Assembly: GCF_020687045.1 (NCBI RefSeq)
Contig: NZ_JAJEPW010000002.1
Location: forward strand, 1 to 64,000
From: Vescimonas cirricatena
GTDB lineage: Bacteria > Bacillota > Clostridia > Oscillospirales > Oscillospiraceae
Direction: 5' to 3'
DNA: 64,000 bases
Below the pieces are notes generated by a model. It did not search any database, was not told the origin of the DNA, and saw only the letters and a list, made by a program, of their open reading frames with translations. The translations under genes were made by a program, and so were the position numbers. Shown here in pieces: positions 17,192-25,308 of the stretch (positions are counted from its first letter, which is position 1; every line of letters begins with the position of its first letter).

Positions 17192-17410
17192 ATGAAAAAA
17201 ATGATTTTAGGAATTGTGTGGCAGCTAATGGGTTTTCTTGGTTCAATAATTATTCTATGCTCTGCGGCACCTTACCAGTTGGATTATAACGGAATTACTG
17301 GTATTTTAGGCAGTTTGTTGGGATTAGACTTAATAATCCCACTCATTATTTGCATTATATTTTTTATTTGCGGTGCAGTGGTCTGTTTCAAGGCAATAGG
17401 TGAAAAGTAA
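17192..17410 (+). CDS. Small membrane protein of 72 residues
   Basis: ATG 17192 follows AAAGGAA by about 9 bases. The product starts MKKMILGIVWQLMGFLGSII and has two hydrophobic segments separated by a polar loop, ending CFKAIGEK. No known domain. Low G+C suggests transfer. Confidence 0.6.
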   Translation: MKKMILGIVWQLMGFLGSIIILCSAAPYQLDYNGITGILGSLLGLDLIIPLIICIIFFICGAVVCFKAIGEK

Positions 17411-17511
17411 AATTCAGTTGATAGAAAGTCCAAGCTGGGAAGAAGGAATTCCAACTGCTCTTTCTGAAATTATGGACAAGCTTTGTGACGCTTTGGACGA
17501 ATAAAAAAGAA
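17411..17511 (+). pseudogene. Short C-terminal remnant of an unknown gene
   Basis: Directly after the preceding stop an open frame reads IQLIESPSWEEGIPTALSEI then MDKLCDALDE and stops at about 17503. It has no start of its own and looks like the tail of a deleted gene. Confidence 0.35.
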
Positions 17512-17559
17512 AAATTCCAGTTTGTCAAGCTGAACATAAAAACCGAACACCGAAAAACT

Positions 17560-17603
17560 GACCGTTGACCCGCGCCGTGTGCGTACAGTCAGCGGTCTTT
17601 TTT
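17560..17603 (+). terminator. Intrinsic terminator
   Basis: GACCGTTGAC (17560-17569) pairs with GTCAGCGGTC (17588-17597), with one mismatch, followed by a T-run. Confidence 0.75.
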
Positions 17604-17838
17604 ATCCCCAAAATCAAAAAAGTCTATCGCAATGACAAAAGAGAAAGTCATTTTCTCCGTCCAGTGATATTGTGCATTGATTTGAGGGAGACTTTTTGAG
17701 AAAACAGGACGATCGTTGCAGTTCAAAGGAAGTGAGCTGTTTGCCATACTTCAGAATTCTCTTTTCCAAGTCTCCTATCTGCCCCTATTTGAAACTGCAA
17801 CAACTGTTTGCTGTAATTCATCTCTCTCCTCCGTGTAA

Positions 17839-17949
17839 TAGGATATCTGAAAAGGTCTACCTTTTCGGCGTTACCAACAGGCAGACAATCGGGATATGAT
17901 TTTGTGTCCGAAAAAGTTATTTTGTCATTTTGGGATATGTCCGAAAAAG
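17839..17949. repeat. Putative recombination (res-like) site of the serine recombinase
   Basis: CTGAAAAGGT (17845-17854) and ACCTTTTCGG (17857-17866) form an inverted pair around a central CT dinucleotide. Downstream, TGTCCGAAAAAG occurs twice (17905-17916 and 17938-17949), each with a GGGATATG nearby. All share a CCGAAAAAGG-like core. A crossover dyad plus accessory direct repeats just before a resolvase gene is the layout of a res site. Confidence 0.5.
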
Positions 17950-17987
17950 GCATGAGCTTTTGAAACGGAAAAGGAGATGAAAACAAG

Positions 17988-18608
17988 GTGAAAAAGACAT
18001 ACGGCTATGCCCGTGTATCCACGAGAGAACAACATCTGGATCGGCAACTCAAAGCCCTCATGGATGCCGGTGTAGAGGAGCGGGATATCATTACGGACAA
18101 GGTAAGCGGCAAGGATTTGGAGCGTGAGGGGTACCGATCGCTGAAGAATCACTTTCTCCGCGACGGAGATACCCTGATTGTTAAATCGCTGGATCGACTC
18201 AGTCGGAGAAAGATTGACATCAAGAAAGAGCTGGAATACTTCCGGGAGCACCACATTCGGATCAAAATCCTTGACATCCCGACTACCATGGTGGAGCTTC
18301 CTGATGAGCAGGACTGGATTTTTGAGATGATAAACAACATCCTGATTGAAGTACTTGCGAGTATTGCTGAACAGGAGCGTATCACAACAAAGCGGCGACA
18401 GTCTGAAGGGATCGCCATTGCAAAAGAGGCGGGGAAGCATTTGGGGCGCCCAATGATAGACTTTCCGCCAAACTGGAATCAATTCTATTCAGACTGGAAG
18501 GCCGGTACGATTATGGCAGTTGCTGCAATGCGCCAGCTAGGCCTAAAGAGGAGCACATTTTACCGATTAGTGAAGCAGCAGGAGGAAAAACATGAAACTG
18601 AAAAATAA
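17988..18608 (+). CDS. Serine recombinase (resolvase/invertase family)
   Basis: A 206-residue small serine recombinase. The N-terminus KKTYGYARVSTREQHLDRQL places the catalytic Ser at residue 11 with Arg 9. Further catalytic-domain motifs are LIVKSLDRLSRR and EQERITTKRRQSEGI, and a C-terminal helix-turn-helix (AVAAMRQLGLKRSTFYRLV) binds DNA. GTG 17988 is the start, preceded by AAAAGGAG. It overlaps the sortase gene, an association common in Firmicute conjugative elements. Confidence 0.92.
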   Translation: MKKTYGYARVSTREQHLDRQLKALMDAGVEERDIITDKVSGKDLEREGYRSLKNHFLRDGDTLIVKSLDRLSRRKIDIKKELEYFREHHIRIKILDIPTTMVELPDEQDWIFEMINNILIEVLASIAEQERITTKRRQSEGIAIAKEAGKHLGRPMIDFPPNWNQFYSDWKAGTIMAVAAMRQLGLKRSTFYRLVKQQEEKHETEK

Positions 18609-19377
18609 ATTGTTATTAGGCGGCCTCACAGCCGTTCTTCTCGCAGTTATGTCGTTTTCTGCATGGAAGATATGGGTGATTAGATCCGAGTATCACACCG
18701 GTGAAGCTGCTTACGAGGATATCAGTCACATGATTTTGCTTCCACAGAAAGCTGCTGAACCACAGCCACCTGTTATCAACAAACCAGCCGGGGCAGAAAC
18801 ACTTCCTGATGAGGACGACACGGTTTGGCCTGAGGTGGATTTTGCTGCACTGCGTGAGATCAACCCTGATATCGTTGCATGGATCTACATTGAAGGAACG
18901 AAGATCAACTATCCGATTGTACAGGGAGAGGAAAACAGCTATTATTTGAAGCACCTGTTCAGCGGCGAGTGGAATGGATCCGGCTGTATATTCCTGGATT
19001 TCCGAAACGACGCAAGTTTTGCCGACCGGCACTCCATAATTTATGGACATCATATGAAGAACGGCACAATGTTTACAGACCTTGATAAATATAAAAAGCA
19101 GGAGTTCTTTGATGAGCATCCGGTCGCGCTGCTGATAACACCGGACAAAAACTATAAAGTAGTGTTCTTCGCGGGGTATGTTGCCGCACCACAGGACGAT
19201 GCGTGGGAAATTGGTTTTACGGAAGCGGAATTTGAAGTCTGGCTTCAGAATGCGGCTGACCGTTCCTGCTTCACCAGCGAGATTGCACCGAATATCTCTG
19301 ATCACATTCTAACGCTCTCTACCTGTAGCTATGAGTTTGATGATGCCCGTTTTGTGCTGGCAGGGGTGCTTCGATGA
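18592..19377 (+). CDS. srtB: Class B sortase
   Basis: A 261-residue membrane-anchored transpeptidase. An N-terminal hydrophobic anchor (LLLGGLTAVLLAVMSFSAWK) is followed by the catalytic domain with INYPIVQGEENSYYLKHLF, the His of YGHHMKNGTMF, the Cys of TLSTCSYEF (residue 245) and Arg 253. Class B enzymes attach proteins with NPQTN-like signals to the wall. No substrate with such a signal is visible in the window. It overlaps the recombinase gene by 17 bases. Confidence 0.92.
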   Translation: MKLKNKLLLGGLTAVLLAVMSFSAWKIWVIRSEYHTGEAAYEDISHMILLPQKAAEPQPPVINKPAGAETLPDEDDTVWPEVDFAALREINPDIVAWIYIEGTKINYPIVQGEENSYYLKHLFSGEWNGSGCIFLDFRNDASFADRHSIIYGHHMKNGTMFTDLDKYKKQEFFDEHPVALLITPDKNYKVVFFAGYVAAPQDDAWEIGFTEAEFEVWLQNAADRSCFTSEIAPNISDHILTLSTCSYEFDDARFVLAGVLR

Positions 19378-19432
19378 AAAACCATTAACTTGTGTTAGAT
19401 AAAAAAGCAATAGAAGTGATAAAATTTTCCAT

Positions 19433-19975
19433 TCACATCCGGAACCCATAAGCTGTGCCGGACATGTCGGGCATTATTCGGGCAAGTCCACCTCGCCGAC
19501 GAAAGAATATGTCCACAAGGAACTCTAGCGCAGCGGTGTTACGCTGAACCTGCTGTGGCTGGAATACTGCGACCGGTGCTAGGCGGCGGGCGAGATTCCA
19601 TACCAGTCCACCCAGTTCAGCAAGTACTATGCCAACTATCTGGTAAAGGTCAACGCTACCATGCACCTGAGCCACAAGCCCGGTGAGGTTATGCAGGTGG
19701 ACTGGGCCGACGACACTGCCGCTGTTATTGACACAGACACCGGTGAAATTATCCCGGCCTATGTGTTCGTGGCAACCCTGCCATACAGCGGCTACAGCTA
19801 TGTAGAAGCCTTTTTCTCCATGAACCAGGAGTCATGGACCACTGCCCATGTGAATGCTTACAAATACTTCGGCGGCGTCACCCGGATCATCCAGTGCGAC
19901 AACCTGAAAACCGATGTGCAGAAACACGGAAAAGACGAGGTTGTTCTCAACAAATCGTATCAGGATCTGGCGCTG
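19433..19975 (+). mobile_element. IS21-family transposase (IstA) fragment, decayed
   Basis: Translation shows EIPYQSTQFSKYYANYLVKV and then HLSHKPGEVMQVDWADDTAA, the start of the DDE domain with its first Asp, and later GGVTRIIQCDNLKTDV with the second Asp. Upstream, the matching frame contains stops at 19526-19528 and about 19578. The N-terminal DNA-binding part and the C-terminal half are missing, and no IstB follows. The fragment runs straight into a relaxase tail near 19975. Confidence 0.82.
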
Positions 19976-20311
19976 CTGATAAAGCATACCACCACCTACA
20001 AGGGGCTAAAGCCGCTGTATAGCGAATACAAAAAATCCCGCGACAAGGAAAAGTATCTGCGCGGACGTGAGCGCGAAATCATTCTCTTTGAAGCATCGGC
20101 GCGGGCGCTGAAAGCAGCGGGTGTCGGTGACAAGCTCCCCGACCTTGCCAAGCTGCGCGAGGAATATTCCAGACTGTCCGAAGAAAAGGATCGGCTGTAC
20201 GCTGAGTACGGAAGCCTGAAAAAACGTATGCGGGAATACGATGCCGTCAAGCAGAATATTGACAGCATCCTGTCCCCCAATCGTGGGCAGGAACAGGACA
20301 AAGCCTTGTAG
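19970..20311 (+). pseudogene. C-terminal fragment of a mobilisation relaxase
   Basis: The frame that began as IstA continues in phase as YKGLKPLYSEYKKSRDKEKY, then REREIILFEASARALKAAGV, KLPDLAKLREEYSRLSEEKD and KQNIDSIL. This helical tail is characteristic of MobA/Rlx-type relaxases of Firmicute conjugative elements. The catalytic Tyr/His relaxase domain is absent. The joint frame from 19661 could make a 216-residue chimeric protein, but neither activity would be present. Confidence 0.72.
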
Positions 20312-20324
20312 CTTCTCTGGCATT

Positions 20325-20409
20325 CACACATTATTTTCAAACAATTTAATGTGTGTTCGTCGTTTCGTGGTTGACAACCGCACATTATTTATTTATAATA
20401 TAATGTGTG
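20325..20409 (+). promoter_or_regulatory. AbiE promoter with two matching 31-bp inverted repeats
   Basis: Repeat 1: CACACATTA (20325-20333) and TAATGTGTG (20347-20355). Repeat 2: CGCACATTA (20379-20387) and TAATGTGTG (20401-20409). Both are 31 bp with 13-bp centres, spaced 54 bp centre to centre. A consensus promoter, TTGACA (20371-20376), 17 bp, TATAAT (20394-20399), is overlapped by repeat 2. Two inverted repeats bound by the antitoxin are known for AbiEi of Streptococcus. Confidence 0.85.
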
Positions 20410-20432
20410 ATTGTCAAAGCGAGGTGAGAAGC

Positions 20433-21026
20433 ATGAACGCCAAGGAAAAAATCGAAGAGCTACTGGAAGCATCGGAGGACGGCACGATCACCGCAGCGCA
20501 GGTAACGGAAGCCGGACTGCACCGCAGCGTTTTACAGGAATTTGTCAAGAGCGGCGAGATGTACCGCTTTGGGCGCGGCCTGTATGTGCGGAGCAGCGCA
20601 TGGGAGGACGATTTCTACCTCTTGCAGCGCAAGTATGGGCGCGGGATTTACTCGCACGATACCGCTCTGTATCTGCTGGGCTATTCAGACCGTACCCCGG
20701 CGAAATATACGATGACCTTTCCCAAGGGCTACAATGCCCCGTCCTTAAAGCAGGAGAACTTAATCATCAAGCGCGTTGTGCCGGAGAACTATGAGTTCGG
20801 ACAAACTCAAATTGAATCCCCCTCCGGCAATCCGATTCGTGTTTACGATTTGGAACGGACGCTGTGTGACATTCTGCGCGGCAGCGGCAGCGATATTCAA
20901 ATCGTCGGTGAAGCCATGAAACGCTATGCGGCATCCAAAGATAAGAACATTCACAAACTGATGCAGTACGCAGACCAGCTTCGTGTGAAGCCCAAGGTGC
21001 TGCGATACATGGAGGTTTTGTTATGA
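20433..21026 (+). CDS. abiEi: AbiEi-type antitoxin (type IV toxin-antitoxin)
   Basis: A 197-residue protein. The N-terminal winged-helix (AbiEi_4-like) domain, about residues 1-75, includes ITAAQVTEAGLHRSVLQEFV and RFGRGLYVRS. The C-terminal domain has GYSDRTPAKYTMTFPKGY and VYDLERTLCDILR. The N-terminal part binds the operator and the C-terminal part supplies antitoxicity in characterised systems. GAGGTGAG precedes ATG 20433; the frame upstream to 20241 overlaps the promoter. It overlaps the toxin by ATGA. Confidence 0.9.
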   Translation: MNAKEKIEELLEASEDGTITAAQVTEAGLHRSVLQEFVKSGEMYRFGRGLYVRSSAWEDDFYLLQRKYGRGIYSHDTALYLLGYSDRTPAKYTMTFPKGYNAPSLKQENLIIKRVVPENYEFGQTQIESPSGNPIRVYDLERTLCDILRGSGSDIQIVGEAMKRYAASKDKNIHKLMQYADQLRVKPKVLRYMEVLL

Positions 21027-21868
21027 TTACAAAAAATCCGATGCAGCTGAAAGCCTTTATCAAGAACAAAGCGGCGGAGAAGCATATCTCGGCGCAGCTC
21101 GTCATGCAGAACTATATGCTTGAACGGCTGTTGGAACGGATTTCGCTCTCGCCCTATCAACACAATTTCATTCTCAAAGGCGGATTCCTGATTTCCGCCA
21201 TTGTGGGGCTGGACACACGGGCAACAATGGATCTGGACACAACGATCAAGGGCTTCACCCTGACGCATGAAGCAATCCGCAAAATCTTTACAGAGATTTG
21301 CGCTGTCCAGATTGCCGACGACGTGCAGTTTGAGGTCGTCGGTATCTCTGACATTCGGGAAACCGACGATTACCCCGGCATCCGGGTCGCGCTGAAAGCG
21401 AACTATCCGCCGATCAGCGTACCGCTGACGGTGGATGTCACCACGGGCGACATGATAACGCCCCGTGAGGTGGAATACTCATTCTCGCTGCTGTTCGATG
21501 ACCGCACAATCAGTATTCTTGCCTACAACCTTGAAACGGTGCTGGCGGAAAAGCTGGAAACGGTGCTGTCCCGCAATATTGCAAATACCCGTCCGAGAGA
21601 TTATTACGACGTACATATCCTGTACGCGCTGCGCGGCGCGGAATGTGACAAAGCGACGCTGCGCCGGGCGCTGGAACGGACAACGCAGAAACGCGGCAGC
21701 GGCGTAATGCTGACAGACTACCCGGAGATTATGAAAGAGATCCGCGAAAGTGATACACTCCGTAGGCTGTGGGAGAAATACAGCCGCGAGTATGAGTACG
21801 CAAAGGATATTTCCTTTGATGATACCTGTAATACCATTCAAACGATTATGGACGCAATCATGGCGTAA
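21023..21868 (+). CDS. abiEii: AbiEii-type nucleotidyltransferase toxin
   Basis: A 281-residue protein of the AbiEii/AbiGii family. The motif region FILKGGFLISAIVGLDTRAT with MDLDTTIKG gives the KGG loop (residues 52-54) and the metal-binding Asp pair (70 and 72). Later motifs are LETVLAEKLETVLSRN and RPRDYYDVHIL. Family toxins are nucleotidyltransferases that block growth and can abort phage infection. It looks intact and is coupled to the antitoxin gene. Confidence 0.92.
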   Translation: MITKNPMQLKAFIKNKAAEKHISAQLVMQNYMLERLLERISLSPYQHNFILKGGFLISAIVGLDTRATMDLDTTIKGFTLTHEAIRKIFTEICAVQIADDVQFEVVGISDIRETDDYPGIRVALKANYPPISVPLTVDVTTGDMITPREVEYSFSLLFDDRTISILAYNLETVLAEKLETVLSRNIANTRPRDYYDVHILYALRGAECDKATLRRALERTTQKRGSGVMLTDYPEIMKEIRESDTLRRLWEKYSREYEYAKDISFDDTCNTIQTIMDAIMA

Positions 21869-21883
21869 ACGAAAGGCTTCCTT

Positions 21884-22471
21884 ATGGGCTGGCTGGCAGC
21901 GCAGGGCGCGATTATGGCGATTGGGCTTTTCATCGGGCTTGTCTGCTCGGTGATCGGACTATTCTTCGGGCATATCATTCTCTTTGACAGCATCGCTCTC
22001 GGCATCGCCGCCGGAGTGTGCTGCAATCAGTTTACCGCAATTCATCCGGTGCTGTGCATTGTGATCGGCATTGCAACATTTCTGCTGCTGTTGTGGCTGC
22101 AAAATACCAGCATCGGCTTCTGGCTCGTCGGCGGGCTGCTCACGCTGATCTATGCAGCGGTATTCGGACTGCTGGCCTACTTCATTTCGGAGCATGATCC
22201 CATTTGGGGCTGGGTGATTGGGCTGAATGAGATGTTCAAAATCGTCGAGCGTGAAGATGATATTATCGCCGATGAAGAAAAAGCGTTTGATGGTTTTCTA
22301 CGAACAATCAATACCGAGATTCTTGGCGCAGATTTAATAGATGTAGGCTTGATACTTAGAGCATTGACAGTCGAAACCCTTTTTGTTAAGATAAAAGTGC
22401 ACCTGACAAAAAGGTTTTTTATCCTGACTGAAAGGAGCTTCGCTTGTAATGTGTTTAGCTGCACCTTTTAG
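21884..22471 (+). pseudogene. Element-type membrane protein with replaced C-terminus
   Basis: The first ~115 residues (MGWLAAQGAIMAIGLFIGLV onward) form four hydrophobic segments and resemble membrane proteins found beside AbiE on conjugative elements. After IWGWVIGLNEM the frame becomes polar and then runs through the promoter and leader of the hyd operon, so the last ~80 codons are probably not native. I treat it as truncated at a junction near 22220-22300. Confidence 0.5.
22364..22392 (+). promoter_or_regulatory. Promoter of the hyd maturation operon
   Basis: TTGACA (22364-22369), a 17-bp spacer and TAAGAT (22387-22392). Transcription would begin near 22399, giving a leader of about 100 bases before the TM1266 gene. 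Confidence 0.7.
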
Positions 22472-22475
22472 TTAG
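22449..22475 (+). CDS. Possible 8-residue leader peptide, MCLAAPFS
   Basis: AAAGGAG (22431-22437) lies 11 bases before ATG 22449, which opens an 8-codon frame MCLAAPFS ending in TAG. The frame covers the left arm of the terminator-like hairpin at 22457-22489. This arrangement would allow ribosome position to control hairpin formation. It could also be chance; no comparative data are available here. Confidence 0.35.
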   Translation: MCLAAPFS

Positions 22476-22489
22476 GTGCAGCTATTTTT
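22457..22489 (+). terminator. Terminator-like hairpin in the hyd leader (possible attenuator)
   Basis: AGCTGCACC (22457-22465) pairs perfectly with GGTGCAGCT (22475-22483), followed by ATTTTT. It stands between the promoter at 22364 and the first gene of the operon. The right arm could alternatively pair with TGCACCTGAC near 22398-22407, giving two exclusive structures. Confidence 0.6.
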
Positions 22490-22506
22490 GTGAAAGGATG
22501 TTGAAA

Positions 22507-22764
22507 ATGCAGACAAGAGTTGCCGTAATGGCTGTCATAGTTGAAGACGACGACGCCGCCGAGAAGTTGAATGCGGTTCTCCACCATTATGGAGAGCATA
22601 TTATCGGGAGGATGGGTATTCCCTATCGTGCGAGGGGAATCAATATCATCTCCATTGCAATAGACGCGCCACAGGATGAAATCTCCTCACTTGCAGGAAA
22701 ACTTGGAAATATTCACGGCATCAGCGTTAAAACTGCATACTCTAAAGTCACAGATGAGGGCTGA
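22507..22764 (+). CDS. TM1266 family iron-only hydrogenase system putative regulator
   Basis: An 85-residue protein, MQTRVAVMAVIVEDDDAAEK onward, with the ACT/NikR-C-like fold expected of TM1266 proteins (RMGIPYRARGINIISIAI). Members sit next to hydrogenase maturation genes and are presumed regulators. ATG 22507 has AAAGG 9 bases upstream; the in-frame ATG 22498 is too close. Its end overlaps the start of hydE. Confidence 0.88.
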   Translation: MQTRVAVMAVIVEDDDAAEKLNAVLHHYGEHIIGRMGIPYRARGINIISIAIDAPQDEISSLAGKLGNIHGISVKTAYSKVTDEG

Positions 22765-23815
22765 TACTGTTTCTTTGATCGACAAACTCGCACGAGAGCA
22801 CCGCCTTAAAAAAAAGGAGTACCTTGCGCTGCTTGAAAATGCAAGCGTTGAGGAACACGTTCACGCAGCAACGCTTGCTGATAAGGAACGCAGAAGGCTT
22901 TACGGTACGGAGGTTTTCATAAGAGGGCTGATAGAGGTAGGAAACATTTGCAGAAACAATTGCTATTATTGCGGGATCAGAGCATCAAACGGCAAATGTG
23001 TACGGTATACGCTCACCGATAAACAGATCCTTGCTTGCTGCAGGGAAGGACATGAAATAGGCTTCAGAAGCTTTGTTTTACAAGGCGGAGAGGGAGCTTT
23101 TCCTGTTGAACGGGTAATCCGCATCGTATCTGAAATACGCGGTGAATTTCCCGATTGTGCAATAACCCTTTCCCTTGGAGAGTACGAACGGGACGAATAT
23201 GAAAAAATGTTCAATGCGGGCGCAAATCGTTACCTTCTGAGGCACGAGACGGCGGATGAAAAGCACTATGGTTTACTCCATCCGGGCGAGATGTCCTATA
23301 AACACCGTGTGCAGTGCCTTGAATCGCTTCGAGAGGTCGGCTTTACCGTCGGCTGTGGTTTCATGGTGGGTTCACCATTCCAGACTCTTGAAAACATTTC
23401 TTCCGACCTAAAATTCATTGAGGAGTTTTCGCCGGAAATGTGCGGAATTGGACCATTCATTCCACAAAAAGATACGCCGTTCGGAGGCTTTCGTGCAGGC
23501 TCGGCAGATTTGACATGCTTCCTGCTGTCGTTGATCAGGCTGATAAAGCCGAACATTCTGCTTCCGGCAACAACGGCTCTTGGCTCAATCGAACCGGACG
23601 GAAGGCTGAAAGGAATCCTTGCAGGCGCAAATGTCGTCATGCCGAACCTGTCACCGGTCGAAGTTAGGAGCAAGTACATTTTGTACGACAATAAGCTCTC
23701 AACGGGTTCAGAATCTGCACAGAACCTTGAAGCGTTGAAAAGAAGCCTCGCCTCAATAGGCTTTTCCGTCGCCGAATCGAGAGGCGACATAAAAACATCT
23801 GACGGAAAGAACTGA
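22754..23815 (+). CDS. hydE: [FeFe]-hydrogenase H-cluster radical SAM maturase HydE
   Basis: A 353-residue radical SAM enzyme with the CxxxCxxC cluster motif at residues 66, 70 and 73 (CRNNCYYCGIR). It also shows FVLQGGEGAF, YLLRHETADEKHYGLLHPG and GFMVGSPFQT typical of HydE. HydE acts in building the dithiomethylamine-bearing diiron unit of the H-cluster. The start overlaps the TM1266 stop (ATG 22754). It belongs to a TM1266-E-G-F operon. Confidence 0.95.
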   Translation: MRADTVSLIDKLAREHRLKKKEYLALLENASVEEHVHAATLADKERRRLYGTEVFIRGLIEVGNICRNNCYYCGIRASNGKCVRYTLTDKQILACCREGHEIGFRSFVLQGGEGAFPVERVIRIVSEIRGEFPDCAITLSLGEYERDEYEKMFNAGANRYLLRHETADEKHYGLLHPGEMSYKHRVQCLESLREVGFTVGCGFMVGSPFQTLENISSDLKFIEEFSPEMCGIGPFIPQKDTPFGGFRAGSADLTCFLLSLIRLIKPNILLPATTALGSIEPDGRLKGILAGANVVMPNLSPVEVRSKYILYDNKLSTGSESAQNLEALKRSLASIGFSVAESRGDIKTSDGKN

Positions 23816-23841
23816 GTCTGACCGAAAAGAAAGGAAACAAT

Positions 23842-25296
23842 ATGGCTATTTACAATCCCGAATCATTATCAGCGGAGGAATTCATCAATCATGACGAGAT
23901 CCTCGAAACTCTCCAGTATGCGAAAGCCAACAAAAACAACATTGAGCTGATTGACAGCATACTTGAAAAAGCAAGGCCTAAACATTACGCCGATGGTAGA
24001 ATCATGCATTGCCCGGGCTTGACGCACAGGGAGGCATCGGTGCTTCTCGCTTGCGATATCCCCGAAAAGATCGAGGAGATATACAAGCTTGCAAACGAAA
24101 TCAAGCTTTCTTTTTACGGCAACCGCATAGTTATGTTTGCTCCGCTTTATCTTTCCAACTACTGCGTTAACGGTTGTGTCTACTGTCCGTACCACCTCAA
24201 GAACAAGAGCATTGCGAGGAAGAAGCTTACTCAACGGGAAATTCGGGATGAGGTCATTGCTCTTCAGGACATGGGACATAAACGCCTTGCAATAGAAGCG
24301 GGAGAAGATCCCGTGCATAATCCGATAGAATACATCCTCGAAAGCATTAAGACGATCTATTCCGTTCACCATAAGAATGGCGATATTCGCAGAGTGAATG
24401 TGAATATCGCGGCGACGACAGTTGAAAATTACCGAAAGCTGAAGGAGGCTGGGATCGGCACCTACATTCTCTTCCAGGAGACATACAACAAAGCAAGTTA
24501 TCTTGAGCTTCACCCAACGGGGCCTAAGCATGATTACGACTACCACACCGAGGCTATGGACCGCGCCATGGAGGGCGGCATAGATGATGTGGGGCTGGGC
24601 GTACTTTTCGGGCTGGAGGGCTATCAGTACGAGTTTGCAGGCCTGCTGATGCACGCCGAGCACCTTGAGGCCGTTCACGGCGTCGGACCGCACACGATAA
24701 GCGTGCCGAGGATAAAGCGCGCCGACGACATCGACCCCGACTCGTTTGAAAACAGCCTGTCGGACGAGCTTTTTGCAAAAATAACCGCCTGCATACGCAT
24801 CGCCGTGCCGTACACCGGCATGATAATATCCACCCGTGAGAGCGAGGCCGTGAGAGAAAAATTGCTCACGCTGGGTATCTCACAGATAAGCGGCGCTTCT
24901 CGCACCTCCGTCGGCGGCTATACCGAGGACGAACGCCCGCACGACAGCGAACAGTTTGATGTGTCAGACCAGCGCACACTCGACGAGGTCGTCAGATGGC
25001 TGATGGAGCTTGAACACATCCCGTCGTTCTGCACTGCCTGCTACCGCGAGGGCAGAACGGGCGACCGCTTCATGAGCCTGTGCAAATCAGGGCAGATACT
25101 CAACTGCTGCCACCCCAACGCGCTGATGACGCTTGCTGAATACCTTGTCGATTACGCAACCCCCGAGACAAAAAGGCTCGGCTTCGACCTTATAGAAAGG
25201 GAGCTCGAAAAGATACCTAAGGAAAAGATCAGACGCATCGCAGCGGAAAATATCGAGAGAATCAAATCCTCGGACAAGAGAGATTTCAGATTTTAA
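23842..25296 (+). CDS. hydG: [FeFe]-hydrogenase H-cluster radical SAM maturase HydG
   Basis: A 484-residue enzyme that cleaves tyrosine to supply CO and CN ligands for the H-cluster. The radical SAM motif is at Cys 108, 112 and 115 (CVNGCVYCPYH). The C-terminal auxiliary-cluster region FCTACYREGRTGDRFM with ILNCCHPNAL is present. Length is normal for the family. Codon use appears to change inside the gene: the part after about 24540 is visibly richer in G and C at third positions than the part before. Confidence 0.95.
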   Translation: MAIYNPESLSAEEFINHDEILETLQYAKANKNNIELIDSILEKARPKHYADGRIMHCPGLTHREASVLLACDIPEKIEEIYKLANEIKLSFYGNRIVMFAPLYLSNYCVNGCVYCPYHLKNKSIARKKLTQREIRDEVIALQDMGHKRLAIEAGEDPVHNPIEYILESIKTIYSVHHKNGDIRRVNVNIAATTVENYRKLKEAGIGTYILFQETYNKASYLELHPTGPKHDYDYHTEAMDRAMEGGIDDVGLGVLFGLEGYQYEFAGLLMHAEHLEAVHGVGPHTISVPRIKRADDIDPDSFENSLSDELFAKITACIRIAVPYTGMIISTRESEAVREKLLTLGISQISGASRTSVGGYTEDERPHDSEQFDVSDQRTLDEVVRWLMELEHIPSFCTACYREGRTGDRFMSLCKSGQILNCCHPNALMTLAEYLVDYATPETKRLGFDLIERELEKIPKEKIRRIAAENIERIKSSDKRDFRF

Positions 25297-25308
25297 TGGA
25301 GGCGCGTC

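Noticed and set aside
22399..22489. Known riboswitch in the hyd leader
   Set aside because: The leader is too short and simple for the riboswitch classes I can recognise; an attenuator or plain terminator is more plausible.
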